Shown one piece after another: positions 23,340 to 35,672 of a DNA stretch of 64,000 nt. The DNA lies in NCBI RefSeq assembly GCF_000516985.1, contig NW_006917091.1, positions 2,997,022 through 3,061,021 on the forward strand, in the 5' to 3' direction. Made by a program: the position numbers and the translations under genes. This stretch comes from Pestalotiopsis fici W106-1 (lineage: Eukaryota; Ascomycota; Sordariomycetes; Amphisphaeriales; Sporocadaceae). The notes under the pieces were generated by a model. That model made no database searches. It had not been told where the DNA came from and worked only from the letters and a program-made list of their open reading frames with translations. Within the stretch, counting starts at the first letter, position 1; every line of letters starts with the position of its first letter.

Positions 23340-23626
23340 AGACCGTGGGCTATCACCATTCAACCAGGCGGCGACCGTACAAACGAGGAAAAGTCCCGCC
23401 TCAGGCACGTTACTGGCGTATTCAAGATTTGCAAGATCACCATTCAACCAGGCGGCACCGTACAGACGAGGTTGCAAGATCACCATTCAACCAGGCAGCG
23501 ACCGTACAGACGAGGTTGCAAGATCACCATTCAACCAGGCAGCGACCGTACAGACGAGGAAAAGTCTTGCCTTAGGCACAACCAGGCGGCGACCGTACAG
23601 ACGAGGAAAAGTCTCGCCTTAGGGAA
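23340..23626. repeat. Minisatellite with 43-47 bp units
   Basis: Units starting GCAAGATCACCATTCAACCA lie at 23431, 23474 and 23518 (spacing 43 and 44 bp). A related earlier unit begins at about 23354. A second unit type ends in GACGAGGAAAAGTC and then a CGCCTTAGG-like word, with starts near 23534 and 23581 (spacing 47 bp). All units share GACCGTACAGACGAGG. Units are about 90% identical or better by eye. It directly precedes the dynamin-like fragment. Confidence 0.85.
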
Positions 23627-23628
23627 TT

Positions 23629-23857
23629 TCAGAGAACGACCTCCACCAAGGAGATTGACATTGGACGTTTGATCGAGAGCGCCAAGGAGACCATGAGGCT
23701 TGATGACCATTCCAAGCGTTTCAGTTCAGATGTCCTACGCATCGAGATCAACGGGCCAGCAGCCGAACTTGACCATTCCAAGCGTTTCAGTTCAGATGTC
23801 CTACGCATCGAGATCAGCGGGCCAGCATCTCTGATTCCGACTATATATTCGCTATGA
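23629..23857 (+). pseudogene. Isolated fragment of a dynamin-like GTPase with internal duplication
   Basis: The frame reads FQRTTSTKEIDIGRLIESAK, then ETMRLDDHSKRFSSDVLRIE and INGP. This resembles the GTPase-domain segment just before the DLPG (G3) motif in fungal dynamin-like and Mx-like proteins, which typically reads FSxDVLRIEISGP followed by PHLTLVDLPGL. Here the segment of 22 residues from DHSKRF to the residues after GP is repeated once in frame. The frame then runs to a stop without reaching DLPG. No P-loop GxxxxGKS or downstream GED is found within several kilobases, although the 100-N gap lies 320 bases on. I interpret it as a remnant captured between repeats. The family call rests on motif memory. 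Confidence 0.6.
23705..23830 (+). repeat. 66-bp in-frame tandem duplication
   Basis: The sequence beginning GACCATTCCAAGCGTTTCAG starts at 23705 and again at 23771, a period of 66 bp. The copies are identical except for one visible A/G change (ATCAACGGG versus ATCAGCGGG) until they diverge after GGGCCAGCA near 23829. Near identity points to a recent event. Confidence 0.92.
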
Positions 23858-24115
23858 TCCCTTTTTATCAAGGTCTTCAGCTGAGTCTTGACTTTCGTTT
23901 TGGCCATCATAAGCTCTTTTCTCGGCGGCTTGGACCGAGTTTCGCTTGGTCGCTATGATGCAACAAAATTAGCATATACAAGTTCCAGTATATATTCCAA
24001 GAACAGAAAAGTCTAGCCTATTGCTCTGTAATGGAGGCAACTCCAAGCTGATTGAAACAGACCTCGATTTCGTTATTAAATTAAAACATTAAATTATAAG
24101 AATTCATAAAAAGAC

Positions 24116-24320
24116 GAAATGAAAAAAAGAGAAAGAGAGAGAGAAAAAGAGAGAGAGAAGAAAGAAAGAAAGAAAGNNNNNNNNNNNNNNNNNNNNNNNN
24201 NNNNNNNNNNNNNNNNNNNNNNNNNNNNNNNNNNNNNNNNNNNNNNNNNNNNNNNNNNNNNNNNNNNNNNNNNNNNAAAAGAGAGAGAGAAAGGAGAAAA
24301 GAGAAAAGAAAAGGAGAATT
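24116..24320. repeat. Purine microsatellite (GA/GAAA) containing a 100-N assembly gap
   Basis: GAAA- and GA-type repeats flank a run of exactly 100 N at 24177-24276. The fixed length suggests a placeholder of unknown true size. Confidence 0.95.
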
Positions 24321-24537
24321 CTTTTTATGATATAATAAAACTAACGGCAGGCTCAAGCCCATCTTTTTCTTGGATTAATTCCAAGAGTATCTTTGACCAT
24401 TTCCAACGAATTAGCATAACCCGCCGTCTACATACTATATCCCTACATCTTAAGTAGTTGGATATAACAAAAGAGTGCTTCACGGTGCGTAGTAGCATCG
24501 CTAGACTTTTCTTGTTTGATTGCCGACATTGTCGAGG

Positions 24538-24558
24538 TTGTTGTTGTTGTTGTTGTTG
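24538..24558. repeat. (TTG)7 microsatellite
   Basis: Seven perfect TTG units. It is not inside any gene I can support. Confidence 0.9.
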
Positions 24559-24711
24559 TGTGTAGAGCCAGCGTATCCAGCCTTGATTCAAGCTACTTTA
24601 TACCAGGAATAATGTAGGTGCATCGTTTGATCGCTATACATTACAAGGCTGCCATCTGACATGATGTTTTCATTGCTCCATGTGGCTGTGGGCTTAATGA
24701 GTAGGTAGACA

Positions 24712-24968
24712 TTACCAAACTGCCACTCCAGAACCAGAGACGAAACGACTAGAGAATTCTTACCAAGTGTTTACTGGCGTCTTCAGCCATGAAAGCTAAT
24801 CGAAAATGCCTCGACATTAGTCTTATGACAATCACTGGTTTCTGCTAAACACTTGATTCGTAGAAATATCATGCAGTGCTAGGACATGCCCATCTGGTCC
24901 ATGTAAACTCGTCACCATCACGCAGCCTTGGTTTTAATACTATCAATTCAATATTTACGCGCCATGTT
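24712..24968 (+). repeat. Dispersed duplication, copy B
   Basis: Contains, in order, ATTACCAAACTGCCACTCCA (about 24713), TTTCTGCTAAACACTTGATT, TAGAAATATCATGCA, CATCTGGTCCATGT and ATACTATCAATTCAATATTT with ACGCGCCAT. These match copy A (22395-23045) in order and orientation. The copy keeps only about 20-40 bases of the zinc-knuckle coding region, so it cannot encode that protein. Confidence 0.7.
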
Positions 24969-25497
24969 TGTAGGTAGGTATCACGCCATGACGTCCTCGA
25001 GGAATGGCGAGCCCCATTCCCATTTGTATCATCACCTTTCCCACGAACGCATCTGCATTCCAGCCCTGCCGAACAATGCAGTAATAACAATACTAGGTTA
25101 ATGATACAAGGATGCCTCCCTTCTTTTTTCCCACCCGAAAAATGAACTTGTGCGTGTGTGCATCGGCCCGTTTGGCCGTCACGATAAAAACGAGTTCCAA
25201 ATGGTCCTATAGACCAAACCATGTTTCCTTTCCCGTGGCCATGTAGTCATGACCACTCAATCAACTCGCTGGCTGACGGCGACTTGTCCCATTTGCGTCG
25301 GCAAAACATCCGAACCGCAAGCAAAAATTGTAGAACCTTTTTAATAGCAAATTACAAATGTGGGTAGGTATATAGCACCGAACCAAGCGGCTTTGTCGAA
25401 ACAATGTGAGAAAAGAGGTATCGTAAACGCAAGACTGAATACGAATGATGCAATGTACTTTTACGTTGATCTAGGTTTGGCGTTGACGAGGAGAGTG
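24969..25497. other. 3' flank of adenylate cyclase, nothing else supported
   Basis: Contains the presumed 3' UTR of the adenylate cyclase gene. No gene or clear repeat is seen beyond the end of duplication copy B. Confidence 0.45.
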
Positions 25498-28400
25498 CTA
25501 CTCCATTTCCGTGTCGCTGCCGTCGAGCTCTTCGATTTCGTTGAGGTGACCGTACTTGGCCTTGTACAATTCGAGGAGTCTGAGTTGCTTGGCAATATCG
25601 TCGAGGACAATGGGCATGGGTGCTCTGAGATCATCGAGTTCGGTAATCTCACCTCCACCAGCAGCCAAATGTCGAATGCTCAGGGTGGTGACACAAGTCT
25701 GGAAATGTTAGTACGAGTACTCGAATGGATCAAGTCATGCTTACCTCGATACGGCTCACTTGATGTTCCATGAAATTGAACAAGAACCGTTCGGTGACTT
25801 CACCACCACGCTGCTTCATTCTTTCCAAAAGCTCAGTCTCTGGTGGTTGGAGACCTCTGCCAGAGACTTCCTCGAGTGTGCTGCAAAGCATTTCCAGGCG
25901 CAGAGAAACCTTCCACAGCGACCAAATCATCTCGGGCTCAAAGCCTAGCTCGCTGCCAGGTTGCAGTGTGGCAGGTTGGTCGACTACAGGACGAGCGTCT
26001 TGGTTGTGATGGTCAATACGACCAGCTAGGGCGTGAGGGTACAGGGCATAGACGTATTCGGGATTTTCAAGACCCTTGAGCTTCTTTTCACCCATCTCCT
26101 TGACTTCGAAACCTTGAGAACTGAGCGACCGAAGCTCCCTACGAATCTGGGTTGCGCCATTGTCTTCATCGAATGTGTCCTCGGAAACTCGCGAGGCATT
26201 ACGCTCGCCTTCCTGGTAGGTTTCGAGGCAGCGTTGAATCTCGGAGATGAAGTCTGCCGACACGGTAATTTGACCTCCGTCGGCCACGGCGGAGATACGA
26301 GAAGCCTTGTTGACCATGGGACCAAAGTAGTCCATACGACGGGTGACGGGATCAATCTCGGCGACGGGTTCACCATAATGAATACCCATTCTCACCGACA
26401 GACCCTTGAAGATGAGGTTGTTTTCCTTGTCAAAAACGTCCTGGCAGGTGACCGAGTTGAGAATCTCGGCGGGCCAGTCCACCTTGAGAAGCTCGGTTTG
26501 AATGGCAAAACACCAAAGCAGGGCCGAGGTGGCGGTCGGGAAAGACACCATAAAGGCATCACCTTCCGTCTTGACCTCGTATCCACCGATTCTCCGAAGT
26601 TGTCGTCGCATGACTTCGTTGTGCAATTTGATGGCGGATCTCATGGCAGATGGGTACATTTCCCACAAGTTGGTCGAGTTCTTGATATCGGTAAAGACAA
26701 TGGATGGCTTCTCGGTGGGTGCGGGAACCTCGGCCTCCAATCGATGGAGAGTAGAGTCCAGCACTTCGCCCTTGGCCTTTCTGCCGCGTTTGGCAGGGTA
26801 CTGGAATGAGTCGGGAACACCAGAAGGATACAGTGACATGCTCTGGCCTCTATGCAGGCGTGCCGACCTTTCCTGGCGGCGCTTCAAGTCAGATACGCTC
26901 AGTAACATGACCATGATCTTTCCAGACGCGCCATAGGCCATGGCCAAGTCTCGCAGCTTGGACGATGCCCGCATGAGCTCGCCCCGTTCCGATCGGGCCA
27001 CGTCAACCACCAAGCCAGGGGTAAGGTACTCCCATAGGTCCTTGGTAGCAATAAGAATGGTCTCGTCTTGTGGCGTAATGCGAACTTGAGTGACATGAGG
27101 CGCTGCCTGGACGGCGGGCATGAGATCAACATAGCCAAAAGCACGCGAGACTTCAAGCAAATCATTGAGCTTTCCTTGACGGGAGACCCAGCCACCAGCT
27201 TCACGAATGCGCTGACGCTCGGCCGGTTCTGCGGGGTCATGCTTTCGAGTGAGCATCTTGTGAGACCCGTCGGATTGGATCAACATGGCTTGACAATCGC
27301 CAACATTGGCCACGTACAGCTCTTGGCCTTCCAAGTATGCAACCGTGGCAACACCACCAGAGTTCAAATCTTCCTTGCTCAAGACAATCGGAGTCTGAGA
27401 GCCGCGGTGTGACCCAACGGGACGGTCCTCGCCGTGCGAAGTGGCAATCGTCACAAGATCCTTGTTGAGAGCGAGAAAGGCCCTGCGAAGAGCGTCCTGG
27501 GGTGTTTCGTTGTGGCGAGTCTTGAGAGCTTTGAGCTCGAGGGCAAAAATATGCCCAAAGTTCTCATGCAGATATTTGGCGATCTTAGAGCCACCACTGC
27601 TGAGAGCTTGGCCATCGAACAAGCCCAGTAGCGTCTCCGAGTCGGAAGAATTGAACCTGGGAACGACCAGATCAATAGTAGACAAGTGTTCATTCTTGCC
27701 CAGAGTATCAGCCATACCATAAGGCAAGTGTCCAGCAAGAGAGCCAGACGTTCTGACACGGCGGTCTTCACTCTGGTCCGGAATACTTGGCTGTGTGAGC
27801 GTGACGTCCATTAGACCAAGCACGCGCAGAGTCGTCAAGCGACTAAAGTCGGTATACTGTTCTCGGTTTTGCGATGCCGAGCTGAAGCCGGCTTGCTTGA
27901 TTTCCAGCCGCTTGTTGCCAGACAAGTTGAGGTATCGGAGCTGGGGGTTGAGGTTCCAGTTCCAATCGTAGGGAACGTTGGAAATGTTGTACTTGAGAGC
28001 GTTGTTTCCGCAGTCGAGTACAGCCAGCTTCTTGGCCCTAGAAATGTCGGCAGGAAGGTTGGTGAATTTGTTCCCGTTAATGTGCAAGACTTGCAACAAG
28101 CTGTACTCTTCGAGGTCGTCCACCGGAAGACTGGTCAGGTCATTTCCAGACAGGTAAAGCTCGACGAGTTGAGGCCAACTCTTGATGGATCTTTGCGGCA
28201 TGTCGCTGATATCATTGTAGGACAGGTTGAGCACGCGCAGCTCTGCCAAGAGCGTGATTTGGTCAAACGCGTCATCGTCAAGCTGATTGTCTGCAAGGTA
28301 GAGATTGCGCAGCGAGCCGGCAAAGGTGTTTGTCAATCTGCCCGACAGCCCAGAGTCTTTCCTAGTAGTCATTGACGGGGCAACAGTGGTGCCATTGGTA

Positions 28401-31400
28401 CTGCCGCCCGTACTTCTCGACATGACTGAAGTTTTGCGGCCGCCTTTGCCATAAACCGAGACGACGGAGCTCTTGCGATCCGGACCACCGGGCACAGGAG
28501 AGGGACCGACACTGAGCAATGTGCTCGATGCTTGGCTGGGCCTTCTCGAGCCGTCGGGCATGAGTTCTTCCGTGCTGGAAGCGTGGGACAAGAGACCAGG
28601 CACTGACTTGGTGCCATTTGCTGGTGGTGTTCCCGTCTCTCCGGGTGCCTGAGGCGCACGGGATGCGGGCTTGGGAAACACGTCCAAAACGTTTGAAGAA
28701 GCATTCAAAGTTTCCAGCTTGTTTGCCCACCACAGCTCCATTGGCAGTTTTCTCATATTGTTTCCCCGGACGTCGAGCACTCTCAGCTCACCAAGACATC
28801 CAATCTCGGGGGGCAGTTCGCCGACTGAATTGTTGGCAATGCTGAAATGCTCCAATTTCCGGAGGTTGCCAATCTGGTTGGGTAGTGATACAAAGTAATT
28901 TCTATCCAAGTTGAGCCTTTCCAAGTTGGACATGTTGTTGAATGACCCATCGATACTTGCCAATTGCGCATTGGACAAGTTGAGCATCTTTAGAGTAGGG
29001 AGATGTTTAGTAATCTCAAACTTTGTGATTGGGTTCGAGTTGAGCTTCAAGCTTCGCACACATTGGAATGTTCCAATAAACTGGGAAATCTTGTTGTGAT
29101 CGGCAGAGAGGATTTCGAGCTTTGGTAATTCGGCAATGACATCAATGGCGGTGAGGGCATTGAACTTGAGGTCGAGCTCGCGCAGGTTGGACAGCTTGCT
29201 AAAAGTTGTAGGCAACGCGCCAGCCAGTCTATTGTTGGTCATGACAAACTTTTCCAAGGTTCGCATCTTGCCGATTTCTTCTGGCAGCTCCGCGATCGAG
29301 TTGAAGCTCACGTCAATGTCGACCAGGCCTTCGAGGTTGCACAAAAAGGGAGGAAATTGATCGAGGTAATTCGACGACAGGTTGAGCGAACGAAGAGATC
29401 TGAACGCGCCAAAGTACGGCGGCAGGCTCTTTAGTCGGTTGTTGGCGAGGTTGAGCCTAAGGAGTCCGACGAGGCCACCCAGCTCGGCATGTTCTAGTTC
29501 GTCCAAAAGGTTATTGGATACGTCGAGATATGTCAATCGGTTGGCCCTGCCAATGCTGATGGGAAGCCTGCGAGCCTCATTGTTGGCAAACTTGATGTCC
29601 CTCAGCTGAGGACATGCTTGGATAAAGTCTCTTGGCAGGTCGAGGGACAGGTTTCGGGAGAGGTTGAGAGAGATTATGTCGTTGGCCTTGGAATACAGAC
29701 TAATGGGGATCGTTATGAGGTTGCGGCCAGAAAGGTCCACGTGGCTGTATTTGGCAGTCCTACTGAAACCAAGTTCATTTGGCGCATTGATAAAGTCGGC
29801 GTCCCTTGCCGAAAGGAAAAGAAAGCGGCATATGTAACTATTGTCTTCTCTGCCGATATCCTCGAGCCGGTCCTTTTCTTCGTCGTATCCGATCTGTTGA
29901 AGTAGTCGCTTCTGTATGAGTAGGGGTCGATCATGAATAGTCAAAACTCGGGTAAGGTCATGCTTTTTGAGAATCATGTGAAAGTTTTCAACACCATCTG
30001 CCACATACGTCTTCTTAACAACTTGGGCCATGACGTCGTTGAGGCTCGTCTCGAGAGGAAGCTGAACGGTCGCAAAGGTACCGTCGGCACGAAAGACGCG
30101 GATGCAGTGCGCAGTCTTCTTTTCTTCTGGCCGTGGTGCAATGACGGACTCTTCGAGGTTGTCGGTGTTGGAAGCCTGCTCTTCTGCCGTACGTCGAACA
30201 GCCCAGCTGTCAGGGGCACTCCATGCGCCGCCGGCAGAGTTGTAGTTTTCTGCCTCTGGAATCTTTTCAAGATCTCCCCCTGACTGCGGAAGTATGGCCG
30301 GGTCCATTGGGGTCAATGGCTGTGGTTGGGACAAGATGCCCTCCATATTGTTGAGGTCCGTGTCGAGGTGGAACATGCGCCCAGGATCGTGACGGTCCTT
30401 GGGGCCAATGTATTCATCCTCATCATCGTATCTATGGCCGCGGCCCTTTTTCGCAAATGGAAACTTGTTGTTAAAAGTCGCTTGCCGTGCATTATTCGGT
30501 CGCTGGTCTTGTGCCTGGTCGATGGGGGGCAGGGGTTTGTTCATATAGGGGGTGTCTCGGCCGGCAGAGGTGTTGTGTCTAGAGGAAGTCGATACAAGGG
30601 TCGATGCAAGTGACGACGATGATGCCGGCATGTCACGGAGACGAGACGATGCATCATCCTTGGTGGGTTTGTGCCGCCGTAGGCGATCAAAGAGGCCGCG
30701 CTTGGTGTTGTTGGCTCCTGGGGAGACGGAGCCGTCCACAGACGCCATCCTAAGATTGTTGGCGCTCGGGGTTGGGCTCTGCGCCCGTCGCGCGCCTGTC
30801 GCGACAGAGCCTCCGCGCTCCTTCATGGTGTTACTGCTCGCTATCGAGTCGTCTCGGCTGACTACAGGCCTCAGGGAGCGGCCGTCTTCATTGCTGTTCT
30901 TGTGTCGATGGTGGTGACCGGGGAGATGCACGATCGAGTGGCCAGATCGCGTGGAAGATGAGGTTTTGGGTGGCAGCTGGTTAGCATTATCATATCGCTC
31001 TTTGTCTGGGCCGGCAAGCATATCGCGAACAGGAGCTTCGCCGTACTTGGCAATATCATCAGCTTCTTGGTAAAGGAATGGAACTACATCACTCGAGGGG
31101 ACTGGGGTCCTTGGACGTGATGACGCCGGGGAGGCTTCGCGGGTGTGGTCGGTAGCATTTGAATAGTTCCTCTCCCTAGTGGGCCGATTAAATGAGTAGG
31201 AGCGCTGCTCTTTCCCTGGCCCGCCCGCTGGCAAGCTCGTTTCGGACCCATCGCGCCCGGGGAAGTCCTCGCCAAAGAAGCCCTGCAGTTTCTTCAAGTT
31301 TAATCCACCTCTATTATTGCTGTGCTTTGATCCCTGGCTACTTGCAGTGGTGACGCTGGCAACAGAGGGACGTCTTTCATCGTTGAAATATGCAGCTGAA

Positions 31401-32376
31401 TCACTGCTCCCCGGCGTCTCCACAATTCGCGATGGATTGTGCCTAAAGCCTGGCGAGAGCTGTGACGCGACCGAGACGGCGTCGCTCGAGTCATCGAAAA
31501 AGGTCGTGCCAAACGAGCCCGAAGGCGCATTCTGGTTCCCGCTGCCGTTTCCCGACATCATCCATGGAGCGATTTGGCCCGTCGGCCCGGCAGAGGGAGG
31601 ATCTTTTTGTATTTGCGGAATCCGGCCGCCGGATGGCTCGAGGACGGCCAGGTCGCGCCGGTAGTTGGCGAGGTCGCTCATCCGTCGAGTGTCATAGAGC
31701 AGCGAACTTCCAGAGGACGTCGTGGAGGCAGGAGACAGTATGGATCCGCGTGCATTCGTAATCGGCGAGTTTTGAGACTCTTCTTTGAAGGGATACGGCC
31801 TAAGACAAGGGCGGAAAGCAGGCTCCCGTCAGCTCAAAGGGACAGGTACGTAAGCGGCCAGGCAAGCAAACATGACCACCTTGATCAATGCTGCTTTCCC
31901 ATGCACATGGTTCACAACATTACACATGGAATGAAAACGAGGCAAAATAGAGAGTACAGGAAGCGGCGCCGCCTCTTGGGATTCTTTGCTTCCCCGCCAT
32001 TGAGACTCGTCGAGACTGCTTTGCCACAAAGTTTCGGATGGAAACGCAAAAAAGTTCAAGACGCGCCGAGGTCAAGCACGGCCAAGCGCTACTTGCTCTT
32101 AACCTGAACTTTCAGATTTTGTCACAAGTGTCATTTGCGCGCAATTTGCAATGGAACCGAGCGAGCGGAACGAATAATAGAAATAGAATCAAGTAATCCA
32201 TACCTGTGCTTTCCATTGTCATTTGTCGCGCGCAGAGGTTTGGGCGTCGCCTTTCTGGTGGCGTGGGATACAGAGGCTGAACGTCCAGGCGTACTGGCTC
32301 TCACGGTTCCAGCAGACTGCCCACTGCTGGAGCTCGCGATAGAGCTGATGCGACCGACGCCATCGTCCCTCGTCAT
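25498..32376 (-). CDS. cyr1: Adenylate cyclase (fungal LRR type)
   Basis: Three exons (32376-32204, 31799-25745, 25698-25498) give about 2142 residues, the normal size. The enzyme makes cAMP from ATP at the membrane, downstream of Ras and G-alpha, and controls PKA signalling. The N-terminal 600 residues are Ser/Pro-rich. A Ras-association-like domain follows at about 615-710. More than twenty leucine-rich repeats cover about 737-1364, with a low-complexity insert near 1080-1190. A PP2C-like domain covers about 1417-1690. The class III cyclase domain starts at PSIVFTDIKNSTNLWEMYPS (about 1745-1965). The C-terminal exon ends GSDTEME. The first exon (MTRDDGVGRISSIASSSS) joins through a 404-base intron in correct phase; an in-frame ATG 21 bases upstream is an alternative start. 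Confidence 0.95.
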
Positions 32377-35300
32377 TGTTTTTTTTTTAGACTCCACTGT
32401 GGTGGTTCAGCCGTCGTTGAGGAGACGCCATGAACATTTGAGCAGAGGATTCTTGTTCTCTCAATCAAGTCATCGCTTTATTCTCGGTGGCGGGTTCTTG
32501 TTTCTTGTCGTCTCTCGGTTTCTCTCGTCTCGACGTCGCGGGATTTCCTATCGGCGGAGTAGTTGTAATAGGTGGGTTAGAGTAGAGAGAATATGGATGG
32601 ATGTATGTATGCGGCAAATCGGTAGGGCCTGGCGAAAGTGTGGATGTGGTTGTATCGAGGAGGAGACGCGGTTTCGTGGGGTAGGTCTGGTATGCGATAG
32701 CTAGGTGCGGTACAGCAAGTATCAGTATCTGGATATGGTGGGCGAGATCGTCGCGTAGTCGAGGCTGGAGGGACAGTGTATCGACCTGTCCGGGGTGTGT
32801 TATGGGCTGCTGTCGTGGTTGTGGAGGGTCGAGTATGAAGATGGAGTGCGCTAACCATGAAATCACTTGCAAGGCCAAGCTACTACGTACACAACTCGGT
32901 TTGATCTGGCCCCGACCTATCGAGTCTACTGACAATACACATGAACTTGCTGCACGTCGATTTCCCCGATCTCACCTCCAATAACTTGATAGACGCTTGC
33001 GCGAGCTGTCTATTTGCCTACTGGACCGCTCGTCCCTCGTACCAAGGTAGTGGCGGGCGGGAAGAGAGTGCTAAAGTCGGGTGGTACGTGCGAACCCCGA
33101 CCGGCCCATCAGTGGATGAACTGTGGATGCAAGGTTCACCAGCCCAAGGATTTGTTGCCATAGGGCGAGCTGGAGTCGCTGGGAGAGAAGAAGCACCAAA
33201 GAGCTACCTTGCCTTGGTAGAGCCTAGAGCCTAGAACCAGTCCTGCCAGTCAACGCCAGAACTGCCACCCCGAATCAACCAGGGCCCGGGCAAAAAAGAG
33301 AGTCAGCACCAAAAGGTCGATCTGCTGCCAGCCCCTCGATCAGATGTCGGGTCCCAGGTGCATGGTGTGCTGGTGGGAGCAACAAAGGCTCCAGCTCTGG
33401 ATCCCATCCCAGCTTCACACCACTGGCCAAAAATAAATCGATACCTGGTTGGATAGGCTGGCGAGCGACATTTAGGACTTACTATCATTGCATAGTACGC
33501 TGGTATTGAAATGAGCATAGACGGGTCAATTCAATGTTTGGATACAATCAAGAATTAGGAATTAGATTCAAAAGCACGTGTACTTTTAGAGATCCAAGCG
33601 CAAGCATATTCATGGCAGCCACGCTCATGTATGTTCATGTATCTAGTAAACTGTAAATAAACATTCAAGTCATTACAGGCGAATAGTAGGTTCAATGACA
33701 GGTATGATCTAGGGCTATATGAAGCAACCACTGGCGCATTAGTCATAACATCAAGCGTAGTTGCCAGTCCATTGGCATCAATCAGACCGTCAGACATTCT
33801 GGTCAAGAGGCAAAAAGAGGCGATCACCACAGTCTGAAACACTTTTCAAGTTCTTCAGGACCAGAAACGAGACTTGCGTGAGTTGTAGCTCCTCAATAGT
33901 ATCGGGACTAGCGGGGCTGGAACCTTAAAAACAGAGGACATCCTTGGGTCATGTGTACTTGGTTCAAATATCCTCAATAACCAAGATGTATCAGCCATTC
34001 AGTCGTATATCATATTACATCGTGTAGAAACAAGAGATGAGAATTGATAATCTCCAAGTCCTCGTACAAGAATTTTCACATTATGACGCCTATCCACTTC
34101 CATTACTTTGTAAAAGAAAAGACATTTATGAGAGATGAAGAAAAGAGCACGGATCAGCACCCGGACTCTGCGTCACCTTCTAATAGTAGCTACCGGAACT
34201 CTTTCCATGGAGACTCCCACTCTTGGCGGGTCGGCAGCCCTTTTCTTTTCATGGGGCACCCCTGATGGCAACAGAGGGTCGCCAATGAAGGGAAATGCGC
34301 TCTGTGCGTGGACAGAGGAACTGGAATGACAGGCCCAAGCCGCCCGAGAGCCGCGCTCAAGCGCTGCGGATCCCGAAACAGTTTCAGTTCTGACAGGTTG
34401 GAATGAGAGCGCTGGCGAAATCCACAGTGTTACAGAGGCCAGGAACTTGATCTCGTTGGCCAAGAAGATGATTTTGGCCTCTGTGAAATTTCTCCATAGA
34501 CCCCTTACATATTCAGGGCTCGCAATAGGGGCATCGCATCGCAGCGCAGCTGCATTGCAGCAATGCGTCGTCAGCCTAATGCTCAATCGGATTCGCCGCA
34601 ACGTTGCCAGGTCACTTTATTCCGTCTGCCACCCATTGGCAATAGGGCCAACTCGAATCGTAGGCGAAATGGGGATGTTCAATCCACCGACCATGAAGAG
34701 ACTTGGTATATGCTGATCCTCCATCTTCTATACTCTCCCAGTCGAGCCAAGGTCGGTTAACGGAATTCCGTCCTCAAGCGCCAGCCTTGTGCTTTGATGA
34801 GCTCATCATGCCCGTCCCTCTAGACACGCAGCTTGCTCGGTCTCCCAAGTAAGAAATTAATGCGACGCTGGCTGAAAGACGACCGTAGCACTATGCAACT
34901 GGCAAATTGAACACCCTTCCCCCTGTGAACCTCTGCAAAGTACGCTCATGCTCTTGAATGACTCTTTATCGACGGGCAAGTCAGTTGTTGGCGACTCTTT
35001 TCGAGTAAAATGACAGTCACATTTGATCCTCCATTCCGCGACCTCGCAAACAGCCCCTCACCCCTCATTAGCTGCACCGGGTCTGGAGCACATGACTTGC
35101 TTTTGAACTTTCTTCGTGCATGTCCTAGCCGTGCGCTGCATATTCTCGATCCTCCTTGTACGCATGCACCAGTCGTTCGCAAGTCCCATTGGCCGCCAAC
35201 GATTTCCATGTGCATCCGGGAACTTTGAGCAATGGCGGCCCCGCGAGGTCTTTTTGGTAGATTTGACAATCCATGCTTGCGCTCGCCGGAACCCTATCCC

Positions 35301-35672
35301 GGTTCCTGTGCGTTACGTGGCAGCGTGGCAAAGTATCAGATGAAAATGTCGTGCTTCAAAATGTGTTCGAGGACAACAGGTTCATGAGAAATGTAACCCA
35401 CTCTTGGTCTTGTCAAAGACTTGTTGTTGACTCACCATAGGTGATCATTTTCCCCCGTCTTGCCAGGGCGTATACGAACAAGTTGTTTTTCCGCTCGTTT
35501 TGAAATTCATCTCATTCATCTGATGTCGGAAATGCAAGATCATTGCAACATCTCCACTCGAGTGACATGTCGATGCGCACGACCAAGTAGGCATGGCCCC
35601 TACATACCCGATATATACTAATCAATGCGCGGTATCGTGGCGACCCAAGAGTAAAAAGTCAATAGCCGACGC
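32377..35672. other. Long intergenic region upstream of adenylate cyclase
   Basis: About 3.3 kb without a gene that I can support. The part next to adenylate cyclase (32377-32950) is CT-rich on the minus strand and is probably its promoter and 5' UTR. Open frames around 34173-34601 and elsewhere are family-less and compositionally unconvincing. Confidence 0.5.

Noticed and set aside
23147..23575. Repeat-rich frame with HHSTRQRPYRRG-like units
   Set aside because: The unit length is not a constant multiple of three, so the frame shifts between copies; it is minisatellite DNA.
24119..24457. Open frame running through the N gap
   Set aside because: It consists of purine microsatellite and unknown bases; the Lys/Glu/Arg repeats are not evidence of a protein.
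26033..26809. Long plus-strand frame inside adenylate cyclase
   Set aside because: It lies opposite the strongly conserved cyclase domain and has no independent signature.
34173..34601. 142-codon minus-strand frame
   Set aside because: No family match, unusual composition and no promoter or splice context.
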